DNA of 64,000 nt, from NCBI GenBank assembly GCA_016125155.1, contig WGMI01000019.1, positions 1 through 64,000 on the forward strand, in the 5' to 3' direction. Every line of letters starts with the position of its first letter. Positions within the stretch are counted from its first letter, which is position 1. The position numbers were made by a program, and so were the translations under genes. This DNA is from a bacterium (GTDB lineage: Bacteria; Bacteroidota; Bacteroidia; Flavobacteriales; Schleiferiaceae). This document shows positions 8,500-15,780 of this stretch, piece by piece. The notes under the pieces are model-generated. The model saw only the letters and a program-made list of their open reading frames with translations, did not search any database and was not told the origin of the DNA.

Positions 8500-8696
8500 A
8501 AGGATGTCCTTACAGCACTATGACGCATTCCTAGTGCTGTCCCCAGAAATCTTCGCTGACCCGAAACAAGTCTTTCTCGTTTTATTAATTCTCAATGAAA
8601 CTCACGGAATGAACAGGAGTATGTCCTAGAGGGTTTTTCACGGATAGGACATCCTTGAATCTGGATCGTCAATTTACAACTTGTCCCCAGAAATTT
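8500..8696. repeat. nested inverted and direct repeats, possible decayed element
   Basis: Within 200 bp there is an 11-bp inverted repeat (8500-8510 and 8646-8656), a 9-bp inverted repeat ACAGCACTA/TAGTGCTGT (8512-8520, 8532-8540), an 8-bp inverted repeat ATGTCCTA/TAGGACAT (8621-8628, 8645-8652), and a direct repeat of TGTCCCCAGAAAT near 8539 and 8684. No coding remnant was recognised. Confidence 0.5.
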
Positions 8697-8849
8697 ATGT
8701 TGTCCCCCCTGAACAACCCTCCGCTTCGGGTCTCTCGGCAAGAACCCGGCGACGGAATATCCCACAATGTCGAGCCCAGTCGCGCGCAAAGCGTCGTCCG
8801 CGGACACGCGCCAAAACCGAACACCGAACGAACCGGAGCATTCGAAAAG

Positions 8850-8923
<74 letters not shown>

Positions 8924-8943
8924 GAAAATCCTAAACGGGAGTG

Positions 8944-8951
8944 CAAAGATA
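8944..8951 (-). promoter_or_regulatory. Bacteroidota -7 box of the CAT tRNA
   Basis: Minus-strand TATCTTTG matches the TAnnTTTG consensus exactly and ends 20 nt upstream of the tRNA 5' end, as expected for a stable-RNA promoter. Confidence 0.65.
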
Positions 8952-8962
8952 CGTCCTTGGGC

Positions 8963-9475
8963 TCAGCGCTCAAGACCGAAATAGGCCATGACATCGTCGT
9001 AGGCCATGGTGCGCAGGGCATCGTCCTTGAGCGCGTTGCCCTCGACCAAAACCACCTTATACTGAATAGATTGGGTGGGCTGAGGAGTATTGAGATCGGT
9101 GTCTTTGACCGTAAACCCAATGTCGCCGGGGGCGTAGAGAAACTCCCAATGGCGCTGAAAGCCATTCTGGGTTTCGACATAGGGAAGGGGCGTATACACG
9201 GCTTCGCCGAGGAAGTTGTCTTGCTTGTACACGAGCACCAGCCCGTTGTTGGCAATCGAATCGGTCAAGGCGACGAGGTTGTTGACCACGGCAATCCACC
9301 GGTGGTTCGATTGTCCGGCCGTGCCCTCCTCTTCCCAGTCACTGGAATTGACCGTCAAGGTAAAACGCTGGACGTTGGCGTTTCCGCCCGGACCCGTAGG
9401 GCCTTCTTTACCCTCGCAGCCCGCCAGCAACAGGCCCGCCATGGCCATAGGCACCATCCACATTGTCTGTTTCAT
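8963..9475 (-). CDS. small lipoprotein with a collagen-like linker
   Basis: A 170-residue protein with a signal peptide ending in the lipobox LLAGC (Cys20), then a short Gly-rich collagen-like spacer (EGKEGPTGPGGN). This layout recurs in Bacteroidota outer-membrane lipoproteins, where the Gly-X-Y segment spaces a domain from the membrane. The remaining 130 residues form a compact domain without recognised motifs, containing an aromatic stretch (NGFQRHWEFLYAPGD). It is divergent from the HAD gene and lies 39 nt upstream of the CAT tRNA on the same strand. Function is unknown. Confidence 0.75.
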   Translation of the reverse strand: MKQTMWMVPMAMAGLLLAGCEGKEGPTGPGGNANVQRFTLTVNSSDWEEEGTAGQSNHRWIAVVNNLVALTDSIANNGLVLVYKQDNFLGEAVYTPLPYVETQNGFQRHWEFLYAPGDIGFTVKDTDLNTPQPTQSIQYKVVLVEGNALKDDALRTMAYDDVMAYFGLER

Positions 9476-9564
9476 TTTCCGGAAGTTGATTCGTTTTGTT
9501 CAATATTAGCAAAGGACGGGCCAGAAATCCCCATACCTCCCCTGCCCTCCTTAATTTCGAGCGC

Positions 9565-10203
9565 GTGAACTCCGGAATCCCCCATCTGCTCTTCGACTTC
9601 GGCAATGTATTGATCCGCATCGATCCTGCCTTGACACGCCACGCCTTTGCGCGCCTTGGCGCCCGCTACACCGACAGCCCCGAGTGGACCGCGCTCTTCG
9701 AACAACTCGACCGGGGGACGATGTCCGAGCCCGATTTCTTAGACGCCCTCAAAACCTTTTTCCCCCAGCGCATCTCGAAACGCCAGCTCCGCGAAGCCTG
9801 GAATTCGCTGTTGCTCGACATCCCCGATAGCACCCTCGACCTCCTCTACGGACTCCAGAAGGACTTTCGCCTCCACCTGCTGAGCAACACCAATTTTCCA
9901 CATCTGTATTCCATCGAAAAGAGCGCTGGACCGTACCGATGGAAGCGCTTTCGGTCGGCTTTTGACCACCTTTGGTACTCTTGCGAAATCGGACTGCGCA
10001 AACCCCAGCCCGAGTTGTACCGCTGGGTCCTCAACCAGCTCGATGCCGCACCGGAACACTGCTTACTCGTAGACGATCTCGAGGCCAACCGGGCTGGTGC
10101 GGCAGCCCTTGGCATCCACACCCTCGACTTTGCCCTATCCGATGGAGGCGATCACCGCGATCTGTACGACCGTTTGCGCTCCTTTGTGGTGCGAAATGGG
10201 TAA
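9565..10203 (+). CDS. HAD-family phosphatase, YihX-like
   Basis: A 212-residue haloacid-dehalogenase superfamily hydrolase. Motif I is LLFDFGNVLIRID near residue 8, with the DFGN variant used by YihX-type sugar-phosphate phosphatases. Motif II is LLSNTNF, motif III is in GLRKPQPELY (Lys), and motif IV is LLVDDLEANRAGA. A helical cap lies between motifs I and II. The frame can be extended to a TTG at 9496, but that would leave only 20 nt to the divergent lipoprotein, and similarity starts at GIPHLLFDFGN, so GTG 9565 is preferred. The likely substrate is a small phosphosugar; this is inferred. Confidence 0.85.
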   Translation: MNSGIPHLLFDFGNVLIRIDPALTRHAFARLGARYTDSPEWTALFEQLDRGTMSEPDFLDALKTFFPQRISKRQLREAWNSLLLDIPDSTLDLLYGLQKDFRLHLLSNTNFPHLYSIEKSAGPYRWKRFRSAFDHLWYSCEIGLRKPQPELYRWVLNQLDAAPEHCLLVDDLEANRAGAAALGIHTLDFALSDGGDHRDLYDRLRSFVVRNG

Positions 10204-10257
10204 AAAATTTCGGGGAAAGAAGGCGGACAAGGCTCTTTTTTGTCTTATTTCGCTTAC

Positions 10258-12009
10258 GTGAACACCCGCTGGAACCTTCGCCCCACCCCCGACCCCGAGG
10301 TGGTGGAATCCTTGGCGCAATCGCTCGGCATCGACGCCTTGAGCGCCTCGGTGTTTGTAATTCGCGGACTCAAGGACTTCGAAGCCGTCAAGGCGTTTTG
10401 TACCCCCCTCGACCAACCCCGGCCCGACCCCCGGTTGATGGCCGATATGGATCGAGCCACCGAGCGCGTATTGAAGGCCATCGCCGAACAGGAAACCGTG
10501 ATGATCTACGGCGACTACGATGTGGACGGAACCACCGCAGTCGCCCTAATGTATCAATTTCTCCGCCCCCACCTTTCCGTCCTCCACTGCTACATCCCCG
10601 ACCGCTATACCGAAGGCTACGGCATCTCCGAACAAGGCATTCGACAGGCAGCGGAATGGGGATGCCGCCTGATGATTGCGCTCGATTGCGGGATCAAGAG
10701 CATAGACAAGGTGGAGCTCGCAAATTCGCTCGGCATCGACTGCATCATCTGCGATCACCACCAACCCGGGGCCTTGTTGCCCGCGGCCACAGCGGTGCTC
10801 GATCCGATGCGCCCCGATTGCGCCTACCCCTACAAAGGACTGAGCGGCTGCGGCGTCGGTTTTAAACTCGCCGAAGCACTGACCCAGGCGCTCGGCCTGG
10901 ACCCCGCCACCCTTGAACCGCTCACCGATCTGGTTGCGGTCAGCATTGGCTCGGATATTGTGCCGATGACGGGCGAAAACCGCATTCTGGCGGCCCTCGG
11001 ACTCAAGGTTTTGAACGAACGGCCCCGGCCCGGTTTCAAAGCACTGATGAAGAGTGCTGGGGGCGGTGTCTATGGCGTAGACGAGGTGGTGTTTCGCATT
11101 GGACCCCGCATCAACGCTGCCGGGCGGATGCGGCATGGAATGCACGCCGTGGCTTTGCTTTCGGCTTCAACAGACGAAGAGGCCAACGCCTTGGCCGAGG
11201 CGGTAGAGACCGACAACCACGACCGCAAACGCGCCGACGATCAAACCCGTCAAGAAGCGCTCGAACAACTCAAGGGAACCGAGCTCCGCTGCACCAGTGT
11301 GGTGTTTGCGCCCCATTGGAAAAAAGGCGTGATTGGCATCGTGGCGGCCCGGCTTATCGAGCAGTGGTATCGGCCTACAGTGGTCTTTACGGGCGATGGG
11401 ACCGTGCTGTCGGGAAGCGCGCGCTCGGTGGCCGGTTTCGATCTATACAGCGCCATCGATGCCTGCTCAGCGCACCTGATTCAATTCGGGGGGCACGCCT
11501 TTGCTGCGGGAATGACCGTAGCGGCCGACCGATTGGACGACTTCCGATCGGCTTTTGAACGCGTGGTTTCCGAGCGACTTAGACCCGAACACCTCCAGCC
11601 TACGCTCGACATCGAACTCGAACTGCCGCTCGAAGCGCTCAAGCTGTCCTATGTGGGCTTGTTGAGACGGCTGGCACCTTTCGGGCCCCAAAACCCCAAG
11701 CCCGTGTTTTGCACCCGGAACGTCACGGTTTCCACCCACAGACGCCTTGGTGCTGACCAAAGCCACCTCAAAATGGGCTTGGCCTTACCCGGAGGGGGAC
11801 TTATTGACGCCATCTACTTCAAGCGGGCCGAAAAAGCCCTGCCCTATGTCCAAAGTAATCCAGTAGACCTCGCCTACCACGTCGAAGTCAACGAATGGCA
11901 AGGGCGGCAAAGCGTCCAGTTGATGGTTCTCGACCTAAAGCCCAGCGCAAACGCCGCGGATCAATCCTCTTCCGAAGCCCTTACAGGCCGATACGCCCAG
12001 TCCTCGTAG
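10258..12009 (+). CDS. recJ: single-stranded-DNA-specific exonuclease RecJ
   Basis: A 583-residue DHH-family nuclease that degrades single-stranded DNA 5' to 3' in recombination and mismatch repair. The DHH domain carries motif I YGDYDVDG at residues 84-91 and CDHHQPG as motif III. The DHHA1 domain has SGSARSVAGFDLYSA and GGHAFAAGM. The C-terminal OB-like part contains LAPFGPQNPKPVF. GTG 10258 starts the protein with NTRWNLRPTP, matching the conserved KRW-type start; a TTG at 10240 is also possible. The last 49 bp overlap a convergent small gene, so the final residues are probably a non-conserved tail. Confidence 0.95.
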   Translation: MNTRWNLRPTPDPEVVESLAQSLGIDALSASVFVIRGLKDFEAVKAFCTPLDQPRPDPRLMADMDRATERVLKAIAEQETVMIYGDYDVDGTTAVALMYQFLRPHLSVLHCYIPDRYTEGYGISEQGIRQAAEWGCRLMIALDCGIKSIDKVELANSLGIDCIICDHHQPGALLPAATAVLDPMRPDCAYPYKGLSGCGVGFKLAEALTQALGLDPATLEPLTDLVAVSIGSDIVPMTGENRILAALGLKVLNERPRPGFKALMKSAGGGVYGVDEVVFRIGPRINAAGRMRHGMHAVALLSASTDEEANALAEAVETDNHDRKRADDQTRQEALEQLKGTELRCTSVVFAPHWKKGVIGIVAARLIEQWYRPTVVFTGDGTVLSGSARSVAGFDLYSAIDACSAHLIQFGGHAFAAGMTVAADRLDDFRSAFERVVSERLRPEHLQPTLDIELELPLEALKLSYVGLLRRLAPFGPQNPKPVFCTRNVTVSTHRRLGADQSHLKMGLALPGGGLIDAIYFKRAEKALPYVQSNPVDLAYHVEVNEWQGRQSVQLMVLDLKPSANAADQSSSEALTGRYAQSS

Positions 12010-12200
12010 AAGCGCTCTTCAAAGGTGTACGAACTCGGTGTGCCGTCTCGGAACACCTTCCACACCAACAGCACCACCACCACAGGTGAAAGCGAAAACA
12101 ACCCAAGCACCCAGGCTGGATGCACGGGAAGCAAGACCGAAAAAAGGTAGACTACCCAAAACAAGGTAGACGCCATCAGCGCGTTTCGAAGTGTTTTCAT
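11961..12200 (-). CDS. small two-helix membrane protein
   Basis: A 79-residue protein with two hydrophobic helices (LFWVVYLFSVLL at about 13-24 and VLGLFSLSPVVVVLLVWKVF at about 31-50) and a charged cytoplasmic tail with EERFYEDWAYRP. It lies 33 nt downstream of the M23 peptidase gene on the same strand, so it is probably the last gene of that operon. Its 3' end overlaps recJ antisense by 49 bp. The regular topology and operon position argue for a real gene. Function is unknown. Confidence 0.7.
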   Translation of the reverse strand: MKTLRNALMASTLFWVVYLFSVLLPVHPAWVLGLFSLSPVVVVLLVWKVFRDGTPSSYTFEERFYEDWAYRPVRASEED

Positions 12201-12233
12201 GGTTTTTTGAAAACACCCATCGGCTCGATTGGT

Positions 12234-13529
12234 TCAGGGCCGGCCCGCGACGACCTGGGGCGCTTCTTCCCCGATAGGGTCGATCGGGATGCTGTCGAGT
12301 TCGGCTTTGATGCGGGTTTTGACCAATTCAAACAAGGCACGATCGCTCTTTTCTACCTCGCTGGCCTGGGGCAGGTTCTCTTTGAGTGGATCGACCTGCT
12401 TGCCGTTTTTCCAAAACCGATAACACACATGTGGGCCCGTAGCCAATCCCGTGCTGCCCACATAGCCGATCACCTCGCCTTGAGCCACCCTGCGTCCAGG
12501 CCGCATTCCCTTGGCAATCCGGCTCATGTGCAAATATTGGGTGCTGTACACCTCGTCGTGTTTCACCTTGACATAGTTGCCGTTTCCGCTGGTGTATCCC
12601 GCTTTCTCAACCACCCCCGCCGCGGTGCTCAGAATCGGGGTTCCGGTAGGGGCCGCGTAGTCTGTTCCCAAATGGGGCTTGACCCGTTTGAGTACCGGAT
12701 GGTAGCGGTTCATATTGAACTTGGACGAAATGCGAAAAAAGTCGAGCGGGGCTTTGAGAAAAAAGCGCTTCAGCGTCCGCCCATCCACATCGAAGTAATC
12801 GACCAAGTTCCCTTCCTTTTCGAAGCGAATGGCATGGAACTCCTTGCCCTGATGCACAATTGATGCACCGAGGATACTGCCGCCTTTGATTTGCACCGTA
12901 TCGTCTACGTAGCGGTCTTCAAAAATGAGTTTGAACACATCGCCTTCGCGTACCTTGAAGAAGTCGACCGTCCAGACAAACAAATTCGCTGCGTTGACAA
13001 TAACATCGGGGGGCGCCCCTGCCGATTGGAGGGTTTCGTACAGCGAGCGTTCAATGCGCGCCCCTACAGCCCTGCGCACGGTGCGCACCGGTTTTTCGCC
13101 TTTGTACACCCGGGTGCTGTCGGAAAGGTCGAAAACCACATAGTGCACTTCGTCCAGAGGGTAGACTGCGAAGCAGAGCGATTGACTCGTGTCTGGCTTG
13201 CGGTACAAATGCACGGTTTGACCCGCGCGCAATTTTCGAAAATCCATGAGCGATCCGGCCATCTCCAAGGCGCTTTGAACCTGAATCGAAGGGACCCCCG
13301 CATTTTGCAATAAACCACCCAGCGAGGCGCCTTTCGCGATGGTCTGTCGTTCCACGACCAAGGAATCGATGCGGAGCCCGAATTCAAAAACGGGTTCTGG
13401 AGGTGGGGGCGCTTCTTCGGAGGGCAACTCGGGTTTTCTCTGGCCCAACAGACCGCCTCGGATCAAACCCAAATACAGCAACACCAATCCGGCCATCAGC
13501 CAGGCCAACCTCGGAATCCAAAACTTCAT
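12234..13529 (-). CDS. M23-family peptidoglycan metallopeptidase with Cys-substituted HxH motif
   Basis: A 431-residue cell-wall endopeptidase anchored by an N-terminal helix (LAWLMAGLVLLYLGLI, 8-23). An OapA/LysM-like region near 55-105 (IDSLVVERQTIAKGASLGGLLQNAG) precedes the LytM/M23 domain at about 280-400. Zinc-ligand motif 1 is HLGTDYAAPTGTPI (HxxxD), and YLHMSRI supplies the middle histidine. The last motif reads GPHVCYRFW, so the usual HxH is H367-V-C369, with cysteine in place of the second histidine. It overlaps the upstream dioxygenase by 4 nt. Expected role is peptidoglycan remodelling. Confidence 0.9.
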   Translation of the reverse strand: MKFWIPRLAWLMAGLVLLYLGLIRGGLLGQRKPELPSEEAPPPPEPVFEFGLRIDSLVVERQTIAKGASLGGLLQNAGVPSIQVQSALEMAGSLMDFRKLRAGQTVHLYRKPDTSQSLCFAVYPLDEVHYVVFDLSDSTRVYKGEKPVRTVRRAVGARIERSLYETLQSAGAPPDVIVNAANLFVWTVDFFKVREGDVFKLIFEDRYVDDTVQIKGGSILGASIVHQGKEFHAIRFEKEGNLVDYFDVDGRTLKRFFLKAPLDFFRISSKFNMNRYHPVLKRVKPHLGTDYAAPTGTPILSTAAGVVEKAGYTSGNGNYVKVKHDEVYSTQYLHMSRIAKGMRPGRRVAQGEVIGYVGSTGLATGPHVCYRFWKNGKQVDPLKENLPQASEVEKSDRALFELVKTRIKAELDSIPIDPIGEEAPQVVAGRP

Positions 13530-14512
13530 TCAGCGGCGTCCTTTCCCAGTTCAGCTAGGGTGTCCAGCACCCATCGCTTGCCCCAATCGGCTTGTTCCGC
13601 CTCGCTCCACAACGAGGGATAAAAAATGCGCTTCTGAAAGCGCGGGGGCAGATATTGCTGCCAATTGGTACCCCCCGTCGCCTTGCGGTCGCTGGGGCGC
13701 ATGGCCAAATAAGCCACAGCGGTGCGGTAGTGCTGCAGCGGCCAGTGCACATTGACATTGTAGTCGAACAAGCGCAACTCATCCCTCAGTCCGCTCGTAT
13801 TCCAATCTTCCTCCGACAGCGTCCGGGCCCGCTTCCACAAATTGCGGGTTTGCATAAACTCGGCATAGCGGATGAGTTCCTCGCTGTACTTGAGTTCAAA
13901 CTGCCGGAGCGTCAAGGTTTTTTCGCCCGTAGCCTCCACAATGGCCCCTTCTTTCCAATAGACCAAGGGAAACATCTGCCGAACGTCTTGGGTGCGGTTT
14001 CTCCACCCGGCTTTGTGCGCCTTGTCGACGAGCTCGACAAAATCGGTGGCGGCAATTTCAATCTTCCGGTATTGGGCGCTCTGAAAACCGCTGGCTGGAA
14101 TGAGCGACATGCGAAACTGCAAAAACTGATCGCGGTCCATGCCCTTTTCCATGACCCCAAAGCTGTGGGTCAAAGCGCTAAAATAACGGTTGATGCGGCG
14201 CACCCGTTCAGTCAACCAAACCGCATCGAGCGACGCGTGCCCGGCAATTTGATCGAGTTCGTGGAGTGCGAGTTTAAAGTAGAGCTCGGTAATCTGGTGG
14301 TAGACAATAAAAATGCGCTCATCGGGAATGCTGGTGCGCGGGGTCTGCAGCGACAGCAAAGTGTCGAGGTGCACGTAGTCCCAATAGGTGAGATAGTCGG
14401 CAAACAACAGACCGTCCAAAAAGTCGGCCAGCTCTTGACCGGAGGCTTTATACTTTTCCGCCAAGCGCTCGATGCGCTCCACGAGTTCCGGATGGGTGCT
14501 CAAATCCTGCAT
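13526..14512 (-). CDS. tryptophan 2,3-dioxygenase family protein
   Basis: A 328-residue heme dioxygenase of the TDO family, which opens the indole ring of L-tryptophan to N-formylkynurenine. Matches include YLTYWDYVHLDTLLSLQ, the signature FIVYHQITELYFKLALHEL at about residues 87-105, and the C-terminal PLQHYRTAVAYL followed by ATGGTNWQQYL, equivalent to the heme-ligand histidine and the GTGGS substrate loop of classical TDO (here TGGT). Bacteroidota carry this version widely. No other kynurenine-pathway genes are nearby. It shares a 4-nt overlap with the M23 peptidase gene. Confidence 0.88.
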   Translation of the reverse strand: MQDLSTHPELVERIERLAEKYKASGQELADFLDGLLFADYLTYWDYVHLDTLLSLQTPRTSIPDERIFIVYHQITELYFKLALHELDQIAGHASLDAVWLTERVRRINRYFSALTHSFGVMEKGMDRDQFLQFRMSLIPASGFQSAQYRKIEIAATDFVELVDKAHKAGWRNRTQDVRQMFPLVYWKEGAIVEATGEKTLTLRQFELKYSEELIRYAEFMQTRNLWKRARTLSEEDWNTSGLRDELRLFDYNVNVHWPLQHYRTAVAYLAMRPSDRKATGGTNWQQYLPPRFQKRIFYPSLWSEAEQADWGKRWVLDTLAELGKDAAE

Positions 14513-14590
14513 AGACGACTGCCTTGACTTCGGCCTGACCCGCGCTCTTTTCTTTGATAGGCGCCAAAACCGCGCGGCAAGGTACGTCTG

Positions 14591-15403
14591 TCAGCGAAAA
14601 TCGAGTTTGGACACCAGACCCTGAGATTGCGTCAGGTCCATTTTGATGGAACCCACGGCCAAATCGGCTTGAAGGCGGATGGGCACCTTGTTGGAGTCGT
14701 CGCTGACCCAGAGGGTAACGCCCTCTTCTTCCTTAAACACCCGACCCGCCTGTACCGTAGGCCGGAACTTCATGCACTGGATTTTGCCCTGAGCGGTTTT
14801 GAGGCTTTCTCGTCCCAAGAATTTAAGCCGAAATTCGTACACCTGGTAGTCCAAAAACATCTGAACGGGGATCACATCGCCCACTTTGAGTTTGCTCACG
14901 TCGAGGCTTCTGAGATAGTAGAAGCTCGACAGCATGTCTTGGGCGTAGTCGGGCAGCTTGAAGACCGTGTCTTTTTTGAGATCGGTATGAACCGCGGTGC
15001 TCTTGAATTGATCGAACAGCACGTGGTGATTGATCAAATAGCCCCCTTCGTTCACATCGCGCAAAAACTCCCAGGGGGCCATGGATTCCGCGTCGAGCCA
15101 GGTTTCGTATCGATCCCGGGTCCTAAAAAAAGTTTCGGCCAAACCCACGCTTCGGCCCGTGCCGACCATGTGAAACACCGTCCTTCCTTTGCGGGTATCG
15201 GTGTTTTTCACCCACAATTCGGCGATGCCCGCGTTGATGATGCCGTAGTGGATGCGGTATTTGAGATATTCGCCCACTTTAAAGGCGCGCTGCTCTATTT
15301 TCCGCATCCCCTTGGCGCCCGGAGGCTGGTCCAGGTTCTGAGAGGGGGCGAAACCGCTGGCTACCAGCGCCAAAACCAAACCGACAACGTGAATTGAACG
15401 CAC
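14591..15403 (-). CDS. DUF3108 domain-containing periplasmic protein
   Basis: A 270-residue exported protein with a signal peptide (MRSIHVVGLVLALVASGFA) and the DUF3108 pattern QRAFKVGEYLKYRIHYGIINAGIAEL at about residues 38-63. The remainder continues as strand-rich sequence with VGDVIPVQMFLDYQVYEFRLKFLGRE. The family is periplasmic and of unknown biochemical role, proposed to form a beta-sandwich. It stands 78 nt upstream of the dioxygenase gene on the same strand and could be co-transcribed, although a TACCTTGC element in the gap may be a separate weak promoter. Confidence 0.85.
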   Translation of the reverse strand: MRSIHVVGLVLALVASGFAPSQNLDQPPGAKGMRKIEQRAFKVGEYLKYRIHYGIINAGIAELWVKNTDTRKGRTVFHMVGTGRSVGLAETFFRTRDRYETWLDAESMAPWEFLRDVNEGGYLINHHVLFDQFKSTAVHTDLKKDTVFKLPDYAQDMLSSFYYLRSLDVSKLKVGDVIPVQMFLDYQVYEFRLKFLGRESLKTAQGKIQCMKFRPTVQAGRVFKEEEGVTLWVSDDSNKVPIRLQADLAVGSIKMDLTQSQGLVSKLDFR

Positions 15404-15465
15404 TTTTGAATGGGTTTTATTGCCCTACTTCAAAACGGATGCCAAAATGAGAAACGCGGTCGGGT

Positions 15466-15711
15466 TTACCACTGCATGGCGTCCCGAACCCAACGCGAAA
15501 GCGAATTTTGGGTTTCGTCTACCGGGGTATCAAAACCCGGGAAGAAGTCGATGTTGTAGTATTGTTTGATCTCGATGATCAACCACAAAATCATCACCGT
15601 CCACAACACCAGAGCCACTCCGTTGGCCACAATACGTACCTGGTCCAATACCGGATTCCAGAATCCAGTGGATTGGCCAACCAAAGGTGTGGTGCGAGAG
15701 GGTGTCGACAT
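15466..15711 (-). CDS. small single-pass membrane protein
   Basis: An 81-residue protein with one strong transmembrane helix (IVANGVALVLWTVMILWLII, about 28-47) and a Trp-containing C-terminus (RWVRDAMQW). The frame extends upstream to 15759, but a TAnnTTTG-like box at 15742-15749 should start transcription near 15736, so initiation at ATG 15711 (or 15726) is more likely. It lies 69 nt downstream of leuS on the same strand but appears to have its own promoter. Family and function are not recognised. Confidence 0.6.
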   Translation of the reverse strand: MSTPSRTTPLVGQSTGFWNPVLDQVRIVANGVALVLWTVMILWLIIEIKQYYNIDFFPGFDTPVDETQNSLSRWVRDAMQW

Positions 15712-15741
15712 TGTTGAATACCCCATATGAGGTTTGGGTCG

Positions 15742-15749
15742 TAAAGATA
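15742..15749 (-). promoter_or_regulatory. -7 box upstream of the small membrane protein
   Basis: Minus-strand TATCTTTA matches TAnnTTTG in seven of eight positions, in the gap between leuS and the small membrane-protein gene. Confidence 0.45.
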
Positions 15750-15780
15750 CGACAGACAATGTCCCAAATGCGGAATTGGA

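Larger units (their letters stand above)
7758..8849. other. hairpin-rich non-coding spacer
   Basis: About 1.1 kb without a credible gene. Short open frames here have no recognisable content. The interval holds several perfect short stem-loops (7944-7959, 8037-8056, 8124-8141, 8277-8296, 8319-8335), an 11-bp inverted repeat (8244-8254 with 8306-8316), and a second cluster of inverted and direct repeats between 8500 and 8700. It looks like a graveyard of small palindromic repeats and perhaps a decayed mobile element. Confidence 0.7.

Noticed and set aside
7758-8849. CRISPR array
   Set aside because: Repeats here are individual palindromes with different sequences and irregular spacing; no cas genes are present.
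10972-11145. Minus-strand frames inside recJ
   Set aside because: Shadows of the DHHA1 region; recJ is intact on the sense strand.
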